From the NCBI RefSeq assembly GCF_002923755.1, contig NZ_PGFZ01000002.1:297089-361088 (forward strand): a stretch of 64,000 nt of DNA, read 5' to 3'. How positions within the stretch are numbered: position 1 is the stretch's first letter; the number at the start of each line of letters is the position of its first letter. The notes beneath the pieces are model-generated. The model saw nothing but the letters and a program-made list of their open reading frames with translations. It was not told where the DNA came from and did no database searches. The translations under genes and the position numbers were made by a program. Below are positions 51,601-62,255 of this stretch, piece after piece. Origin of the DNA: Methylovulum psychrotolerans. Lineage in GTDB: Bacteria > Pseudomonadota > Gammaproteobacteria > Methylococcales > Methylomonadaceae.

Positions 51601-54600
51601 GCATGTCCGCGCCACCGAGTACACCGTCGGCGCCAACGGCCCCCAAGCCATGCCCGGCCCCTTACCGCCCACCTCCGGTTACACCTACGCCGTAGAACTG
51701 AGCGTGGATGAAGCCGTGGCGGCGGGTGCCACCCAAGTCAACTTCAGCCAGACCGTCCCGTTTTATGTCGACAACTTCCTCAACTTCCCCACCGGTTCGG
51801 TAGTGCCGGTCGGCTGGTATGACCGGGCGAAAAGCGCGTGGATCCCGTCCGATAATGGCCGGGTCATCAAAGTACTGGGCGTTAGGGATGGCGCCGCCGA
51901 CCTGGACACCGACGGCGACGGCGTGGCTGACAACGCCGACCAATTGGCGGCTTTAGGCGTGACGGCGGACGAACAGGCGCAGCTTGCCGTGCTGTATGCG
52001 CCGGGCAAGACCTTATGGCGTTCGCCGTTAAGGCATTTTTCGCCGTGGGATTTGAACTGGCCTTGGGGGCCACCGCCTAATAGTGTGCCTCCTGCGTCTC
52101 AGCCGCCATCTAAAAATCCGACACCAGATAAGGATAGTGACATTTGCCCAGGATGTGCCATCAATGCTCAAGCCGGAACGGTAGGCGAAGAGCTGCCCGT
52201 CTTAGGCACCCCGTACTCCCTGCATTACCAAAGCAGACGGGCTAACGGTTACCGCCCTGAACAGGCCATCCCCGTCACAATTTCCGGCAGCACGCTACCC
52301 GATAGCCTAAAGGGTATCGATGTGTCGGTGTCGGTTGCGGGGCAATCTTTCAGCCGGTCTTTTCCGGCAGAACCCAACCAATCTTATACCTTTGACTGGA
52401 ACGGCCTCGACGGCTATGGCCGTCCGGTGACCGGGGCGACCGTGGCGACGGTTACGCTCAGCTACAACTACAATCTCGTTTACTATGCGGTACGGCAAGA
52501 TGTAGCGCAAAGCTTTGCCCAAGTCAGCAGCGAACCCGGCGCGGCCTTTATTGCTGGTCGCTATGCCGCCACTTTTGCCATGACACGGACTTGGCAACAA
52601 ACGCTTACCAAGAATCAGAAGGAGCAACCATTAGGCAACTGGAGTTTAAATATTAACCATAGTTACGATGCTCTTAACCAGATGATTGAATTGGGGACTG
52701 GGGAGCACCGTAAGGCCGGTGATTTAGGCAGGGCCATCACCACAGTGGCGGGTAACGGTGGGATGGGGTTCAGTGCGGGTAGTCAAAACGCCAAAACAAC
52801 GCCGCTAAATTATCCCCGTGACGTTGCGGCCGCACCTGATGGCGGCTTTTATCTGGCCGATACTTCCAATAACCGTATTCGGCGCGTCAAGCCTGATGGC
52901 AGCATCGTTACGGTAGCCGGTACCGGCTACCCCGGTTACGGAGACAGCCGCTATGCCGAGGGTGCGCTTGCTACGCAAGCGCCGCTTAACTATCCCACAG
53001 GCATTGCCCTTGGCCCGGATGGCAGCCTCTATATTGCCGATTATGTCAACCAGCGTATCCGTCAAGTCAGGCCGGACGGCACCATCATTACCGTAGCGGG
53101 TAACGGAACGGTCGGCAGCGGCGGCGACGGTTATTTTGCCAAGCAAGCGCAATTTAATTATCCGAGTGATATCGCCGTGGGCGCTGATGGGAGCCTGTAT
53201 ATTGCCGACACCCTAAACAACCGTATCCGTAGGGTTGGCCCTGATGGCATCATCACGACCGTGGCGGGTACTGGAATTTATGGTTACAGCGGCGATGGCG
53301 GTCCGGCAACCCAAGCCGCTATTTATAGCGGTTGTCTTGATGTCGGCTCTGACGGCAGTATTTACCTGGCTGGGGGGAGCCGCATCCGGCGCATCGATCC
53401 TTCCGGTGTTATCACGACCATAGTGGGTACCGGAAGTAGTGGTTACAGCGGCGACGGCGGGCCAGCCAATCTGGCGAGAATTGACGGCGGCGGTTGCCCC
53501 GATGTTCAAGCTGACGGTAGCCTTTATCTTGGCGGTTACGAGAACTACCGTGTCCGGCGGGTCGATCCGAACGGTATCATCACTACCGTAGCGGGAACTG
53601 GGAGCCGCGGTGATAGCGGTGATGACGGTCTTGCCACGCAGGCACAGATTGATGAGGCGGGCATTGATGTCGGGCCAGACGGTAATCTTTACTTAGCCGA
53701 CTGGAGAAACCAACGGATTCGCCGGGTGGCTTCCATTTTGCCGGGATATAGCGTCAACGATGTGCTGGTCCCTTCCGACACCGGTGATGAAATCTATCGG
53801 TTTGACGCATCGGGAAAGCATCTGGGCACCTTGGATGCGCTAACCGGCAGCGAACGTTACCGTTTTGCTTATAATGCTGCCGGACAACTGACCCAAATCA
53901 CCGATGCTGACGGCGACATGACCCGCATTGAACGGGATGGTATGGGCAAGCCTTTGGCGATTGTCGCACCGGACGGCCAGCGGACGGTATTGGCAGTAGA
54001 CAGTAACGGCTATCTTGCCTCGGTCAGTAATCCGGCAGGTGAACCCCACCGCATAGCCTACACCGCTGACGGGTTGATGAGCCAGTTTACCGATCCTAAC
54101 GGCAACAGCACCAACTTTGGCTATGATAGCCTTGGCTATTTGCTGAAAGACACCAACGCAGGTTTGGGGGGCTGGACGGTTACCCGCACCGAAACGGTTA
54201 GCGGGCATAGCAATACCATGACCACCGCCGAAGGCCATGCGACAAGCTTCTCTGTAGACACCCTGCCTTGGGGAGACCGCCGCCAAGTCAACACCTATCC
54301 TGACGGCACTACCCAAACTAAGCTGTTCAAAACCACCGGTGAAGAAACCACCGCCAGCCCCGACGGCTCTTTCAGTTCCCTCCTGCAAAAACCGGATCCG
54401 CGCTTTGGGATGCAAGCCCCTGTTTCGGGTACGTCCAGTGTCCGCTTGCCAAGCGGTTTGACTTTAGCCGCCTCCACGACCCGTACGGCACGTCTGGCCG
54501 ACCCTAACGATCCGCTCAGCTTGATAAGCTTTACTGAAAGTGCCGAAGTCAATGGCTTCTCCCATACGCGTAACTTTAACAAAGCCAGCCTGACCTACAC

Positions 54601-56896
54601 TGACACCACCCCCACCGGACGGACAACCACCACCCAAGTCAACGCCAACAACCGCCCGCTGCAAACCAGCGTCCCGTCCCTTTATCCGGTCACCTACAGC
54701 TACGACAGCCGGGGCCGTCCCACCAGCATCCAACAAGGCCCCGCCGCTGCCCCGCGCGTCAGCCAAATCAGCTACAATGCCCAAGGCTACGTCGACACCC
54801 TGACCGATGCCCTCAACCGGAACACCACCTTCCACTACGACCTGGCCGGACGGGTCACCCGCAAAACCCTGCCCGACGGGCGCGAACTGGCCTACAGCTA
54901 CGACGCCAACGGCAACCTGACCTCGCTCACCCCGCCCGGGCGGCCGCCGCATGTGTTCGATTACACCCCCGTCGATTTGGCCGACCGCTACACCCCGCCC
55001 GCCGTCGGCCAAGGCAACCCGCAGACGCTGTACGAATACAACAAAGACAAACAGCCGACCCGCATCACCCGCCCCGACGGGCAACGCTTGGACTTCGGCT
55101 ATGCTGCCGCCAGCGGCCAGCTCCTCAGCCTGACCACCCCAGACGGCGCGTACAGCTACCGCTACTCGCCCACCAGCGGGCAGATGACAGGCCTCACCGC
55201 CCCCGACGGCAACCAGCTCGGCTACACTTATGACGGCTTCTTGCCCAAAACCACCACCTGGACAGGCGCGGTCAGCGGCAGCGTCAGCCGGGGCTACGAC
55301 AGCGACTTCCGCACCACCAGCCTGGCCATCAGTAATTTCAGCATCTCCAGCTTCAGTTACGACCGGGACGGCTTGCTGGTTATTGCCGATGGCCTCACCC
55401 TCAGCCGTGACCCCAACAACGGGTTGCTCACCGATACCGCCCTAGACCAAGTTACCGACAGCTACACCTATAGCGGCTACGGCGAAACCCAAAGCTACCA
55501 AGCCGCCGCCAACAACAGCCGCGTCGCCCAGTGGACATACCAACGCGACAGCCTGGGGCGCATCACCCAACGCCAAGAAACCCTGCAAGGCGTGACCACC
55601 ACCTACGGTTATAGCTACGACCCCGCAGGCCATCTGCTCGAAGTCACCGCCGACGGCAACAGCCTGGCCACCTACAGCTACGACGACAACGGCAACCGCA
55701 CCAACACCAGCCCGGGCGCAGGCGCGGCGGTCATCGCCCACTACGACGACCAAGACCGCCTGCTCGACTATAGCGGCAGCACCTATAGCTACACCGCCAA
55801 CGGCGAACTGCAAAGCAAGACCAAAAACGGGCAAACCACCCAATACACCTACGATGTTTTGGGCAACCTCAAACACGCCACCCTGCCCGACACCACCGCC
55901 ATTGGTTACCTTACCGACGGGCAAAACCGCCGCATCGGCAAAACCGTCAACGGCGTGCTGGTGCAGGGCTTCCTCTACCAAAACCAACTCAACCCCATCG
56001 CCGAACTGGACGGCAACAACCGGATCATCAGCCGCTTCGTCTACGCCAGCAAAGCCAACGTGCCGGATTACTTCGTCAAAACCGACCCCAACACCCAAAA
56101 CCAGACCACCTACCGCATCATCAGCGACCACCTCGGCAGCCCCCGTTTGGTCATCAACACCGCCGACGGCAGCGTCGCCCAACGCATCGACTACGATGTC
56201 TGGGGCAGCATCACCCAAGACACCAACCCCGGCTTCCAGCCCTTCGGCTACGCAGGCGGCCTGTACGACCAACACACCAAACTTGTCCGCTTCGGCGCAA
56301 GGGATTATGATGCCGAAACCGGACGGTGGACGGCGAAAGACCCAATTGGGTTTGGGGGTGGGGACAGCAACCTTTATGGGTATGTGGTCGGTGATCCGGT
56401 TAATTGGAGTGATCCTAATGGGCTTTTGCCACAAGAATTAGTGGATTTTTCTGCTGGAATGGGTGACACTTTATCGTTAGGTCTAACTGACTTGATTCGC
56501 GATCAAATGGGAACAAATGGTGTTGTAAATAAGTGTTCTGGTGCATATGATGCTGGAGAATTGGCGGGTGCAGGCACTTCTTTGGCAACAGGAGTTGCGG
56601 GCGGTATCCGCGCGGCAGGAATGAAAGGCCCCGGTTTGGAATTTTCACATTGGATACCAAACCGCATGGGAGGCCCTCGCTCAATCTGGAACGGTAACTA
56701 TGTGTCTACAGCAGAACATGCGTTGTCAGATCCATACCGTTATCGGTTTATGCCGAGAGTATGGAAGGCAGCTAATCCGCTTCCGAATCAAATGGTTCAG
56801 CAGTGGAACAGAATACCTAATGTTTACAAGGGAGGGGCAGCGGGTGCTGCTTGGGGAGCCGCAGGGATGGCGAATTCAGGTTGCGAGTGTCAATAA
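48695..56896 (+). CDS. Giant secreted RHS/YD-repeat polymorphic toxin with PKD, PASTA and NHL modules
   Basis: 2,733 aa. Signal peptide with cleavage near ALA-S (~44). Then in order: a CARDB-like domain (~50-146); five PKD/K319-type repeats (~151-613, each with VANAGPDQ-like starts and D-DPL-Y-W); a cadherin/He_PIG domain (~620-708); a PASTA domain (~716-778); a carboxypeptidase-regulatory-like domain (~831-910); a cysteine-bearing [13 protein letters not shown] segment before YD-associated sequence; six NHL-type repeats (~1348-1683, NNRIRRV-PDG); YD repeats (~1690-2470); and the RHS core (~2472-2576) ending [16 protein letters not shown]. The last ~157 residues are a variable toxin tip with [12 protein letters not shown] and [17 protein letters not shown], no family recognised. 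The tip is AT-richer than the core, which suggests module exchange. The layout resembles teneurin-like shells that enclose the toxin. Confidence 0.9.
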   Translation: MLTAHFPKRSRPLANKSYWAASLFVLLCLLGSLIPAPYSPALASSTNNNAVVALQIGNYVLISKRKASNTLYDYTYQASITNLGTATARNAKAKADSLNPAIKLQNPDLQFGDVPPGKTVASRDTFTLRKADSTVFKPTDLKWQFNQPLSPVANAGPDQTVALGSTVYLDGSGSFNPEEDEDDPVVYQWSFLSKPAGSTATLSKPTAVNPKFIADKKGSYTLQLVIGQGHCLSAADTVVISTSNSAPVANAGPDQSVHSGDTVVLDGSRSGDADHDPLTYSWTLTNKPATSQAVLTNPTTVNPRFIADQPGTYSAQLIVNDGHADSAAAIVLVTTVNTRPVARTGGDQSAKVNTLVLLDGSASSDADGDALSYSWTLLSKPGGSTAILNNPLSVKASLTLDKAGVYVAQLIVKDALSDSDPVTVTVTTENSRPTANPGLDQSVALNTVVQLSGAASGDPDSDPLSYQWAMVSKPAASQAVLSDPVLVSPTFTADKPGNYVLSLSVNDGKLTSDPANVTISTLNSRPVANAGSDQTAAQSLIFLDGTASSDADNDPLTYQWSLLSKPAASQAALNGITLSKPQFTADYPGYYVGQLTVNDGHLDSDPDTVTVEVPSILFNHAPGITSLAPITATTGTAYTYTVAASDPDAGDTLTFSLGSAPAGMQIQADTGLIQWQPDASQIGSFAVAVTVSDRFGATVTQNFSVTVTAAVTTTRVPTVIGQAKAAAVAALSAAHLNLGNVSYVYSDTAASGTVIQATPASGTLDIGAPVDLVISLGTNSGLPPDPSAVAPPLNPTAPVTPLNQAANFLYTGEHPVQTGLLASTIDAKRIAVIRGKIRTRADQALAGVTVSVKNHPEFGQTLSRADGQFDLAVNGGGYLVLDYQNPGFLPAQRQVKTPWQDYVWVEDVVLLPLDSQVSAIDLSASNLQVAQGSPSTDADGIRQATVLFPAGTQATMTLPDGSSQALTALHVRATEYTVGANGPQAMPGPLPPTSGYTYAVELSVDEAVAAGATQVNFSQTVPFYVDNFLNFPTGSVVPVGWYDRAKSAWIPSDNGRVIKVLGVRDGAADLDTDGDGVADNADQLAALGVTADEQAQLAVLYAPGKTLWRSPLRHFSPWDLNWPWGPPPNSVPPASQPPSKNPTPDKDSDICPGCAINAQAGTVGEELPVLGTPYSLHYQSRRANGYRPEQAIPVTISGSTLPDSLKGIDVSVSVAGQSFSRSFPAEPNQSYTFDWNGLDGYGRPVTGATVATVTLSYNYNLVYYAVRQDVAQSFAQVSSEPGAAFIAGRYAATFAMTRTWQQTLTKNQKEQPLGNWSLNINHSYDALNQMIELGTGEHRKAGDLGRAITTVAGNGGMGFSAGSQNAKTTPLNYPRDVAAAPDGGFYLADTSNNRIRRVKPDGSIVTVAGTGYPGYGDSRYAEGALATQAPLNYPTGIALGPDGSLYIADYVNQRIRQVRPDGTIITVAGNGTVGSGGDGYFAKQAQFNYPSDIAVGADGSLYIADTLNNRIRRVGPDGIITTVAGTGIYGYSGDGGPATQAAIYSGCLDVGSDGSIYLAGGSRIRRIDPSGVITTIVGTGSSGYSGDGGPANLARIDGGGCPDVQADGSLYLGGYENYRVRRVDPNGIITTVAGTGSRGDSGDDGLATQAQIDEAGIDVGPDGNLYLADWRNQRIRRVASILPGYSVNDVLVPSDTGDEIYRFDASGKHLGTLDALTGSERYRFAYNAAGQLTQITDADGDMTRIERDGMGKPLAIVAPDGQRTVLAVDSNGYLASVSNPAGEPHRIAYTADGLMSQFTDPNGNSTNFGYDSLGYLLKDTNAGLGGWTVTRTETVSGHSNTMTTAEGHATSFSVDTLPWGDRRQVNTYPDGTTQTKLFKTTGEETTASPDGSFSSLLQKPDPRFGMQAPVSGTSSVRLPSGLTLAASTTRTARLADPNDPLSLISFTESAEVNGFSHTRNFNKASLTYTDTTPTGRTTTTQVNANNRPLQTSVPSLYPVTYSYDSRGRPTSIQQGPAAAPRVSQISYNAQGYVDTLTDALNRNTTFHYDLAGRVTRKTLPDGRELAYSYDANGNLTSLTPPGRPPHVFDYTPVDLADRYTPPAVGQGNPQTLYEYNKDKQPTRITRPDGQRLDFGYAAASGQLLSLTTPDGAYSYRYSPTSGQMTGLTAPDGNQLGYTYDGFLPKTTTWTGAVSGSVSRGYDSDFRTTSLAISNFSISSFSYDRDGLLVIADGLTLSRDPNNGLLTDTALDQVTDSYTYSGYGETQSYQAAANNSRVAQWTYQRDSLGRITQRQETLQGVTTTYGYSYDPAGHLLEVTADGNSLATYSYDDNGNRTNTSPGAGAAVIAHYDDQDRLLDYSGSTYSYTANGELQSKTKNGQTTQYTYDVLGNLKHATLPDTTAIGYLTDGQNRRIGKTVNGVLVQGFLYQNQLNPIAELDGNNRIISRFVYASKANVPDYFVKTDPNTQNQTTYRIISDHLGSPRLVINTADGSVAQRIDYDVWGSITQDTNPGFQPFGYAGGLYDQHTKLVRFGARDYDAETGRWTAKDPIGFGGGDSNLYGYVVGDPVNWSDPNGLLPQELVDFSAGMGDTLSLGLTDLIRDQMGTNGVVNKCSGAYDAGELAGAGTSLATGVAGGIRAAGMKGPGLEFSHWIPNRMGGPRSIWNGNYVSTAEHALSDPYRYRFMPRVWKAANPLPNQMVQQWNRIPNVYKGGAAGAAWGAAGMANSGCECQ
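55690..56410 (+). repeat. RHS core segment duplicated downstream (direct repeat, partner ~58600-59332)
   Basis: The core from TYSY-type YD repeats to DPVNW is repeated about 2,922 nt downstream with high DNA identity, including long identical stretches. Alignment ends at the DPNG boundary, after which the toxin tips differ entirely. The partner has an 18-nt insertion near 58676-58699. Recombination between the repeats would swap the toxin tip. Confidence 0.8.
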
Positions 56897-57774
56897 TGAA
56901 TACCTTATTGGATTTCTTTTTTGCGTGTCGAACAGTCTTTTATAAGTTTGAGAGAAACATTATCGAAGAGGTAAAGGCACATCTTGAATCCGAAGCAGGT
57001 ATCCGTTTGCAAAAACAAGTTGATGGAATAAATAAAATACAGCGGCTTGCTGGTGGTAAAGAAGTAAATCTCTATCATATACAGCGTGGTAAGCCCACCT
57101 TTGATAACAGCCTTCGCTTCCCTAGTGCTTGTGATGAGGCTCTTTTGGCCAATATGAATTTAATCCATCCAGAAAAGCATAATACTAAGCTTAAGGTGGA
57201 AGTTTGGTTGGTAAAGGGGCAGCTATTTTCTTTATTATTTAACAAGCCACCCAAACAGTTTTTTATTGGACTGGATTTGAAATTGCTAGAACCAGAAATG
57301 GCTGATGTGAAAATCTGGTTTGATCCGATGCTCCCTCAGATTCCCAGTATCAGTCGGCTAGCAAATGACGCGATGTCCACAGAATGGCTGCAAGAGTGGG
57401 TCAAAATAAGTCGGGTAACTGAACTTTGTAAAGCATTGTCGTCTACTGAGCGTGAATCCGTACTTCGTAAAATCAATGCCCAACTGCCCTTTGATTATTT
57501 GACGCTTATGGCACAAACCGAAGGTATGAAACTATCGACTTGTACCATTTATGGAGTCTCGAAGATTCGGAAAGTTGTATGTCCTGACGAAAACTACTAT
57601 CTATTGGCAGAAATCGAAGGGTTGGGTGCATTGGTTGTAAAAGAGGGTAGCGAAGATGCAAAATTGTATTTATTTAACTATGAAAATAATGATATAAGCC
57701 TAGTTGAAGGGACGTTTAAAAATGCTGTAGCTATCTTAATGGCACAAACTTATCCTATCGCCCCATCAATATAA
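56896..57774 (+). CDS. Probable immunity protein for the RHS tip (SUKH-like C-terminus)
   Basis: 292 aa. The ATG at 56896 overlaps the RHS stop by one base (TAATG), the usual toxin-immunity coupling. No signal peptide. The N-terminal ~185 residues are unassigned (EEVKAHLESEAGIRLQKQ, FFIGLDLKLLEPEM). The C-terminal ~105 residues resemble SMI1/KNR4 (SUKH) proteins: LPFDYLTLMAQTEG, NYYLLAEIEGLGALVV and LYLFNYENNDISLVEG. AT-rich like the toxin tip. Immunity is inferred from position. Confidence 0.7.
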   Translation: MNTLLDFFFACRTVFYKFERNIIEEVKAHLESEAGIRLQKQVDGINKIQRLAGGKEVNLYHIQRGKPTFDNSLRFPSACDEALLANMNLIHPEKHNTKLKVEVWLVKGQLFSLLFNKPPKQFFIGLDLKLLEPEMADVKIWFDPMLPQIPSISRLANDAMSTEWLQEWVKISRVTELCKALSSTERESVLRKINAQLPFDYLTLMAQTEGMKLSTCTIYGVSKIRKVVCPDENYYLLAEIEGLGALVVKEGSEDAKLYLFNYENNDISLVEGTFKNAVAILMAQTYPIAPSI

Positions 57775-57857
57775 ATAATATGCAAAAACATGATTTTTAT
57801 AATGTTACCCTTGTCAATGCATAACGTCTATAACTATAAAAAGCAATTGTATGGATT

Positions 57858-58568
57858 GTGAATAACCGTTCTCTATTGATGGCTAAACTAGGTATTGTTT
57901 GTTTTTGCTTAACTTTATGGCAAGAAAGCTTTGCAGATTCGGCAACGTCTTGTATTAGTTTTGACAATTATAGGCAATATGTTACTGATGCTTGGTGGGT
58001 ATCGGATGCTGCTCTTCGTGAGCATAAGCAGCATCAAGGTATTAAGTCACAAGTATTGGTAAATAAAAAACCAAAGCTATCGGATGACCTATTTCCAATT
58101 ACCGGACACGCATTAACAAAAGGTGATGGCGATGTGCTTATATTTCAAAGGCTTTTTAAAGGTTGGGCAGGTATATCAGATACCGCCTATTTAACGCGAA
58201 TAACTATAGCGGTTCCGTATCATTTGAAGGGGAAGGGTAGTATTCAAATTAAAAAAAACTCTGATGTAACCGTTTTTGTAACAGATGGAATGCCGTCTTT
58301 TCGTGAGTTTTGTATGGGGTATGCTTTAAAAGGGACTATAGAGTATGTCGTTTATCCTTCTGAAAAACCGTCTTCTGATCCGAGTGATGATGTTTTTTTC
58401 TCAAGATTATTGCATATAGATAGGGGCATCAAGGCACAGATTTCTTTAACTGCATCACTTGTCGACTCGATGGGGTCATTAGAAAGCAAATGCGGAAGTT
58501 GCGTATTTAATGCAGACTTAGTGTTTAATCATGGTAATATGGATTTGATTAACAATGAGATAAAGTAA
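57858..58568 (+). CDS. Exported protein of unknown function in the RHS locus
   Basis: 236 aa from a GTG at 57858, or 229 aa from the ATG at 57879; neither has a good ribosome site. A signal peptide (LGIVCFCLTLWQESFADS) precedes a periplasmic or secreted domain with four or more cysteines (TSCISFDNYRQYV, FREFCMGYALKG, SKCGSCVFNADLVF). I recognise no family. A periplasmic location would fit an immunity protein against a toxin acting outside the cytoplasm, but this is a guess. Confidence 0.6.
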   Translation: MNNRSLLMAKLGIVCFCLTLWQESFADSATSCISFDNYRQYVTDAWWVSDAALREHKQHQGIKSQVLVNKKPKLSDDLFPITGHALTKGDGDVLIFQRLFKGWAGISDTAYLTRITIAVPYHLKGKGSIQIKKNSDVTVFVTDGMPSFREFCMGYALKGTIEYVVYPSEKPSSDPSDDVFFSRLLHIDRGIKAQISLTASLVDSMGSLESKCGSCVFNADLVFNHGNMDLINNEIK

Positions 58569-58594
58569 AAGTTATTGTGTTTTTGTTAGGGTGA

Positions 58595-59683
58595 GGATTC
58601 ATAACCAATACAATCCCTACCGCAGGCGCGGCGGCAACAGCCCGCTATGACGACCAAGACCGTCTGCTCGATTACCCTTCGACAAGCTCAGGGCAGGCCT
58701 CTTTATACAGCTACACCGCCAACGGCGAGCTGCAAAGCAAGACCAAAAGCGGGCAAACCACCCAATACACCTACGATGTTTTGGGTAACCTCAAACACGT
58801 CACCTTGCCCGACACCACCGCCATCGGTTACCTTACTGACGGGCAAAACCGCCGTATCGGCAAAACCGTCAACGGCGTTCTGGTGCAGGGTTTCCTCTAC
58901 CAAAACCAGCTCAACCCCATCGCCGAACTGGACGGCAACAACCGGATCATCAGCCGCTTTGTCTATGGCGACAAAAGCAACATCCCGGCCTACTTCGTCA
59001 AAACAAACCCCAGCACCCAAAACCAGACCACCTACCGCATCATCAGCGACCACCTAGGCAGCCCGCGTCTGGTTATCAACACTACTAACGGCAGTGTCGC
59101 CCAGCGCATCGACTATGATGTCTGGGGCAACATCACCCAAGACACCAACCCCGGCTTCCAGCCCTTCGGCTACGCGGGCGGCCTGTACGACCAACACACC
59201 AAACTTGTCCGCTTCGGCGCAAGGGATTATGATGCCGAAACCGGACGCTGGACGGCGAAAGACCCGATCGGGTTTGGGGGCGGCGACAGCAACCTTTATG
59301 GGTATGTGGTCGGGGATCCGGTTAATTGGGTGGATCCAAATGGATTGAATGCCGTCACTTTAGGGGCTAAAGCGGCCAGCTTAGCGGCTAAGGTGACCAG
59401 TAGTTTGGAAATAGTAAATCCTGTGGGCTTGACAATATTAGCAGGTGAAGTCGGCTATGGGGTTGGCTCGTTGATCTACGATACATGGGGCGATGAAATT
59501 GATGCGGCTGTGGAGCAGGTGTTTGGGTCGCCTATAGCATGTTCAGTAGATGATAGCGATGACAAAGAACATACAAAAAACAAGCGGCCTAGTTCAAAAG
59601 GAAAGCATGAGAAAGGACGTTCTAGAACCCAAAAAGATAAAGGAGGCGAAAAAGGTGACAAACGACGGCCTTATCAGAGATAA
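58595..59683 (+). pseudogene. Displaced RHS core plus toxin tip (orphan module)
   Basis: The frame opens after a TGA at 58592 and has no ATG start; the first possible start is a TTG at 58781 inside the core. It continues the YD/RHS core ([33 protein letters not shown]) to [11 protein letters not shown], then a different tip of about 115 residues. The tip has a helical glycine/alanine segment and a very basic end with [19 protein letters not shown], a motif I have seen at ends of RHS toxins but cannot name. Lacking the secretion part, it is probably silent unless it recombines with the large gene. Confidence 0.8.
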
Positions 59684-59726
59684 ATAGTGTCTAAAAATTT
59701 TTATTTTTCTATTGGGGTTAAATCGG

Positions 59727-60296
59727 ATGCCATTTAAACAAATTTTAGAATACGCAAAAATACATAATATTATTGTGTCGGCGTATGTTAATGCTAACGA
59801 TTGGGGGCAATATTCTGTTGGATATGTAGATTCAATTACAAATGGACATGTTCGGTTGCGCACTCTTTCGAAGTATGGTGAAAATGCCGGATTTGAAATA
59901 AGGTTATTATCGGATATTGTTAAAATTGAATATGATGGAAAATATGAAAAAAAAATTGAACTGTTAAACAAAAAACAAGGCAAGGTATTCAACGAAATAG
60001 ACCCTAACAAAATATCATCAGGTAATCTTTTTGAGGATGCCTTAAAGCAATCTTTAGAAGATTCCGTTGTAATCGTTATTTGGGGAAATGATCCTGATGA
60101 TTCATTGGTAGGAATTGTCGAAAAGTTAGACTCGGAATTGATTAGCGTCCGTTTAGTCAATGAGTTTGGGGAAGATGACGGACTTTCCACAATTAAAATT
60201 GATGAAATTAACAGCATTGATTTCAATACACAATCTGAACAAGTAAGAAGCTTTTTATATAAACACTCTGCGCTAATTCCTAATTCGATAGGTTGA
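59727..60296 (+). CDS. Probable immunity protein for the orphan RHS tip
   Basis: 189 aa from the ATG at 59727, with GGGGTT about 8 nt upstream, 43 nt after the orphan tip stop. No signal peptide. Mixed alpha/beta sequence with two similar halves: GQYSVGYVDSITNGHVRLRT and DDSLVGIVEKLDSELISVRL both precede acidic GE-x-x-G turns, suggesting an internal duplication of a small beta domain. No family recognised. Immunity is inferred from position. Confidence 0.65.
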   Translation: MPFKQILEYAKIHNIIVSAYVNANDWGQYSVGYVDSITNGHVRLRTLSKYGENAGFEIRLLSDIVKIEYDGKYEKKIELLNKKQGKVFNEIDPNKISSGNLFEDALKQSLEDSVVIVIWGNDPDDSLVGIVEKLDSELISVRLVNEFGEDDGLSTIKIDEINSIDFNTQSEQVRSFLYKHSALIPNSIG

Positions 60297-60435
60297 TTCG
60301 CACAACGTGGTAAGGCGCATACCGTAAACCCATAAGGCGAATTTGCCCTAAGGTAATCCACCTTATGGGTTTGCATTCATTAAAAGCACCTGTATTTTCT
60401 GGTATGGCGGCAAAAAATGGGAGGATTTAATTCTA

Positions 60436-60615
60436 ATGAATAAATCGACTATTTTGTGCTATGTGTGTTCCCATGAAGGGTTTGGGGAAATATTTGGGGA
60501 TGAGCTGTTGTTCAAAAACTTAAATTTACAGGCTACATCCTGTAAAGAAGGGCGTGTTTGGGAAATTAATGGGGTTCGGATTGAGCAGGCATTGATTGAT
60601 AAATTTATAAGGTAA
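60436..60615 (+). CDS. Small hypothetical protein in RHS remnant region
   Basis: 59 aa, beginning MNKSTILCYVCSHEGFGEIF and including LQATSCKEGRVWEINGVRIE. GGAGG lies 11 nt upstream. It has three cysteines (two in CYVC) and no known family. It may be a remnant of an immunity gene. Confidence that it is a real gene is limited. Confidence 0.4.
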   Translation: MNKSTILCYVCSHEGFGEIFGDELLFKNLNLQATSCKEGRVWEINGVRIEQALIDKFIR

Positions 60616-60631
60616 TACGCTGCAACTGTAA

Positions 60632-60817
60632 AGGGATGAAGATTCATTTGAGGCGGCTGTTGGTTCGGTAATCCTATTAGATGAAGTTGAGTACGAAGGT
60701 AAAACAAAAAATATTGACATACGCGACCAGGGCTACACTGAAAAATGGACTGGTGTGGATTCTAACGGTGAATGGCAATCGGCATTGAGAAATCCGAAAA
60801 CAGGCAGATGGAAATAG
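60632..60817 (+). pseudogene. Remnant of an RHS toxin C-terminus
   Basis: A frame without a start codon opens after a TAA at 60629 and ends at TAG (60815-60817). It reads DEDSFEAAVGSVILLDEVEY, then GYTEKWTGVDSNGEWQSALR and NPKTGRWK. It looks like the last part of a secreted toxin that has lost its upstream portion. Confidence 0.5.
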
Positions 60818-60903
60818 GGCCATAGAACCTAAAAAAACGATAAGTATTGGTAAATTTGTCCCTTTGGTTTCTGTCTCGTGTGGAATATGGTTAAAGGTGT
60901 GGT

Positions 60904-61386
60904 ATGGATAAGATTATTCGGGTAACACAAGGCATTTGTGACAACGAATATAATTCAATGTCTGAAGCAGTAGCGGCTGCTAAACAAAAAGAGAATGTAT
61001 ATAAAGTTAAGCTGGATTTAATAAATGGTAAAGTTTTAAAGGGCTATCAATTCAATGGCAGTACATTGGTTTTATTTTTTGCTAATGATCTATATGCAGT
61101 GATTGCACCTGGTCAAAACGCAGTAAATTTTGATGTTGTGCCACATAAACCGAGGATTGATGTTCTTTCAGGAGAACAGGATATTTATTTAGAGCTTCCC
61201 TGTGGTACTAGAATAGTATGGGATTGGAATAAAATACTGGATAACTTTATGGGTAAGCAAATTGCGGTCTCACCGAGTGATCAAGTTTTGTTTATTTTTG
61301 CCAGAGATGGGGATGAATATTTGATTACTTTTTATGTGAAATATGATGATCCACAAAAGCAATTGTTATATATTTCTCAGGCATAA
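60904..61386 (+). CDS. Hypothetical protein, possible orphan immunity gene
   Basis: 160 aa with AAGGTG 5 nt before the ATG. No signal peptide. Mostly beta sequence: YKVKLDLINGKVLKGYQFNG, LVLFFANDLYAVIAPGQN, QDIYLELPCGTRIVWDWN and DQVLFIFARDGDEYLITFYV. No family recognised. It follows a toxin remnant at 60632-60817, the usual place for an immunity gene that has outlived its toxin. Confidence 0.6.
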   Translation: MDKIIRVTQGICDNEYNSMSEAVAAAKQKENVYKVKLDLINGKVLKGYQFNGSTLVLFFANDLYAVIAPGQNAVNFDVVPHKPRIDVLSGEQDIYLELPCGTRIVWDWNKILDNFMGKQIAVSPSDQVLFIFARDGDEYLITFYVKYDDPQKQLLYISQA

Positions 61387-61519
61387 CCCCTAACTTGACG
61401 TAATCCTGATAACCAATACGAATGCACCTATGGCTGACCAGGGTCTACACAACGGACGGCTTAATGACACTGCTTGCCGATTCTAAAGGTAATAACACAG
61501 ATTATGAGAGGGATATGCT

Positions 61520-62013
61520 ATGTGGCCTTTCAAAAGAAAAACCTTTAGGTTGGACAATCTGAAGGAGCTGGAACGTTGCTATGGCATTCCGAGCCAAAAA
61601 ACACCTTGCTAAATATTGATATATACTATGTTTTTATATACATCCATGGATCAATAGATGTTAACTCATGCCCAAAATACAAATTACTTGTAGATGCTCT
61701 TTTAGCTTCTGGGGCGGGTGTTGACAATATAAACGGTCCCTTTGTCTTATCATCTTACGGGTTGTTTCCAAAACTATATGATAGGGTTGATTTGCCAAAT
61801 GCGCTTGCTGCTTGTGTCAAAAATATAAAATCACTGCCGCTTGATGGCATATCGGGCGTGTATGGGGTTTCAAAAGGCATCGCCTTTGAGGCCGGAAGTG
61901 AGTTTAGAAAAAACTACACCTATGTATTGGAGCATCATAAGGAAATATATAAGTTACTATTAAGTTGCGATCCAGGCTGCTTTATACAATACCCACGACC
62001 CGATGGACGATGA
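61520..62013 (+). pseudogene. Frameshifted hypothetical (immunity-like) gene
   Basis: The ATG at 61520 has a good ribosome site (GAGAGGGA, 6-7 nt upstream) and reads MWPFKRKTFRLDNLKELERC then YGIPSQKTPC and stop at 61610. In the next frame the reading continues from the A6 run at 61596-61601 as NTLLNIDIYYVFIYIHGSID to 62013. A one-base change in the A run would join them into a ~165-residue protein. Either the gene is broken, or expression uses frameshifting, or there is a sequencing error. No family recognised. Bases 62078-62130 further on resemble an RHS remnant (SYDGFLLKTT). Confidence 0.5.
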
Positions 62014-62157
62014 CGGACTTCAGAGAAGGTTTAATGGCTATAAAAAGCGATGCTGACCGATATTACCCCAGACCAAGTCCAACGACAGTTACGATGGCTT
62101 CTTACTCAAAACGACTGCCTTCATGTGCATTGATGATGTGGGGCAGTTGCCTTGCTT

Positions 62158-62205
62158 AAGCCCTTTCTCCAGACCTTGCAACAATGTCTGGAGAAAGGGC
62201 TTTTT
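62158..62205 (+). terminator. Strong intrinsic terminator closing the RHS locus
   Basis: A perfect 17-bp stem, AAGCCCTTTCTCCAGAC with GTCTGGAGAAAGGGCTT, has an 11-nt loop and a run of five T at its 3' end (62201-62205). It lies 51 nt before the end of the convergent lnt gene and can serve the rightward transcripts. Confidence 0.85.
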
Positions 62206-62255
62206 GCATTAGGCTCCAGTCGCGAATTCTAAAAATAGTCGTTAATTGTGTTGTA

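Noticed and set aside
55442-56434. Long minus-strand open frame within the RHS gene
   Set aside because: It is antisense to the YD/RHS core, where GC-rich codon bias keeps the complementary frame open. Its translation is low-complexity and valine/alanine/glycine rich.
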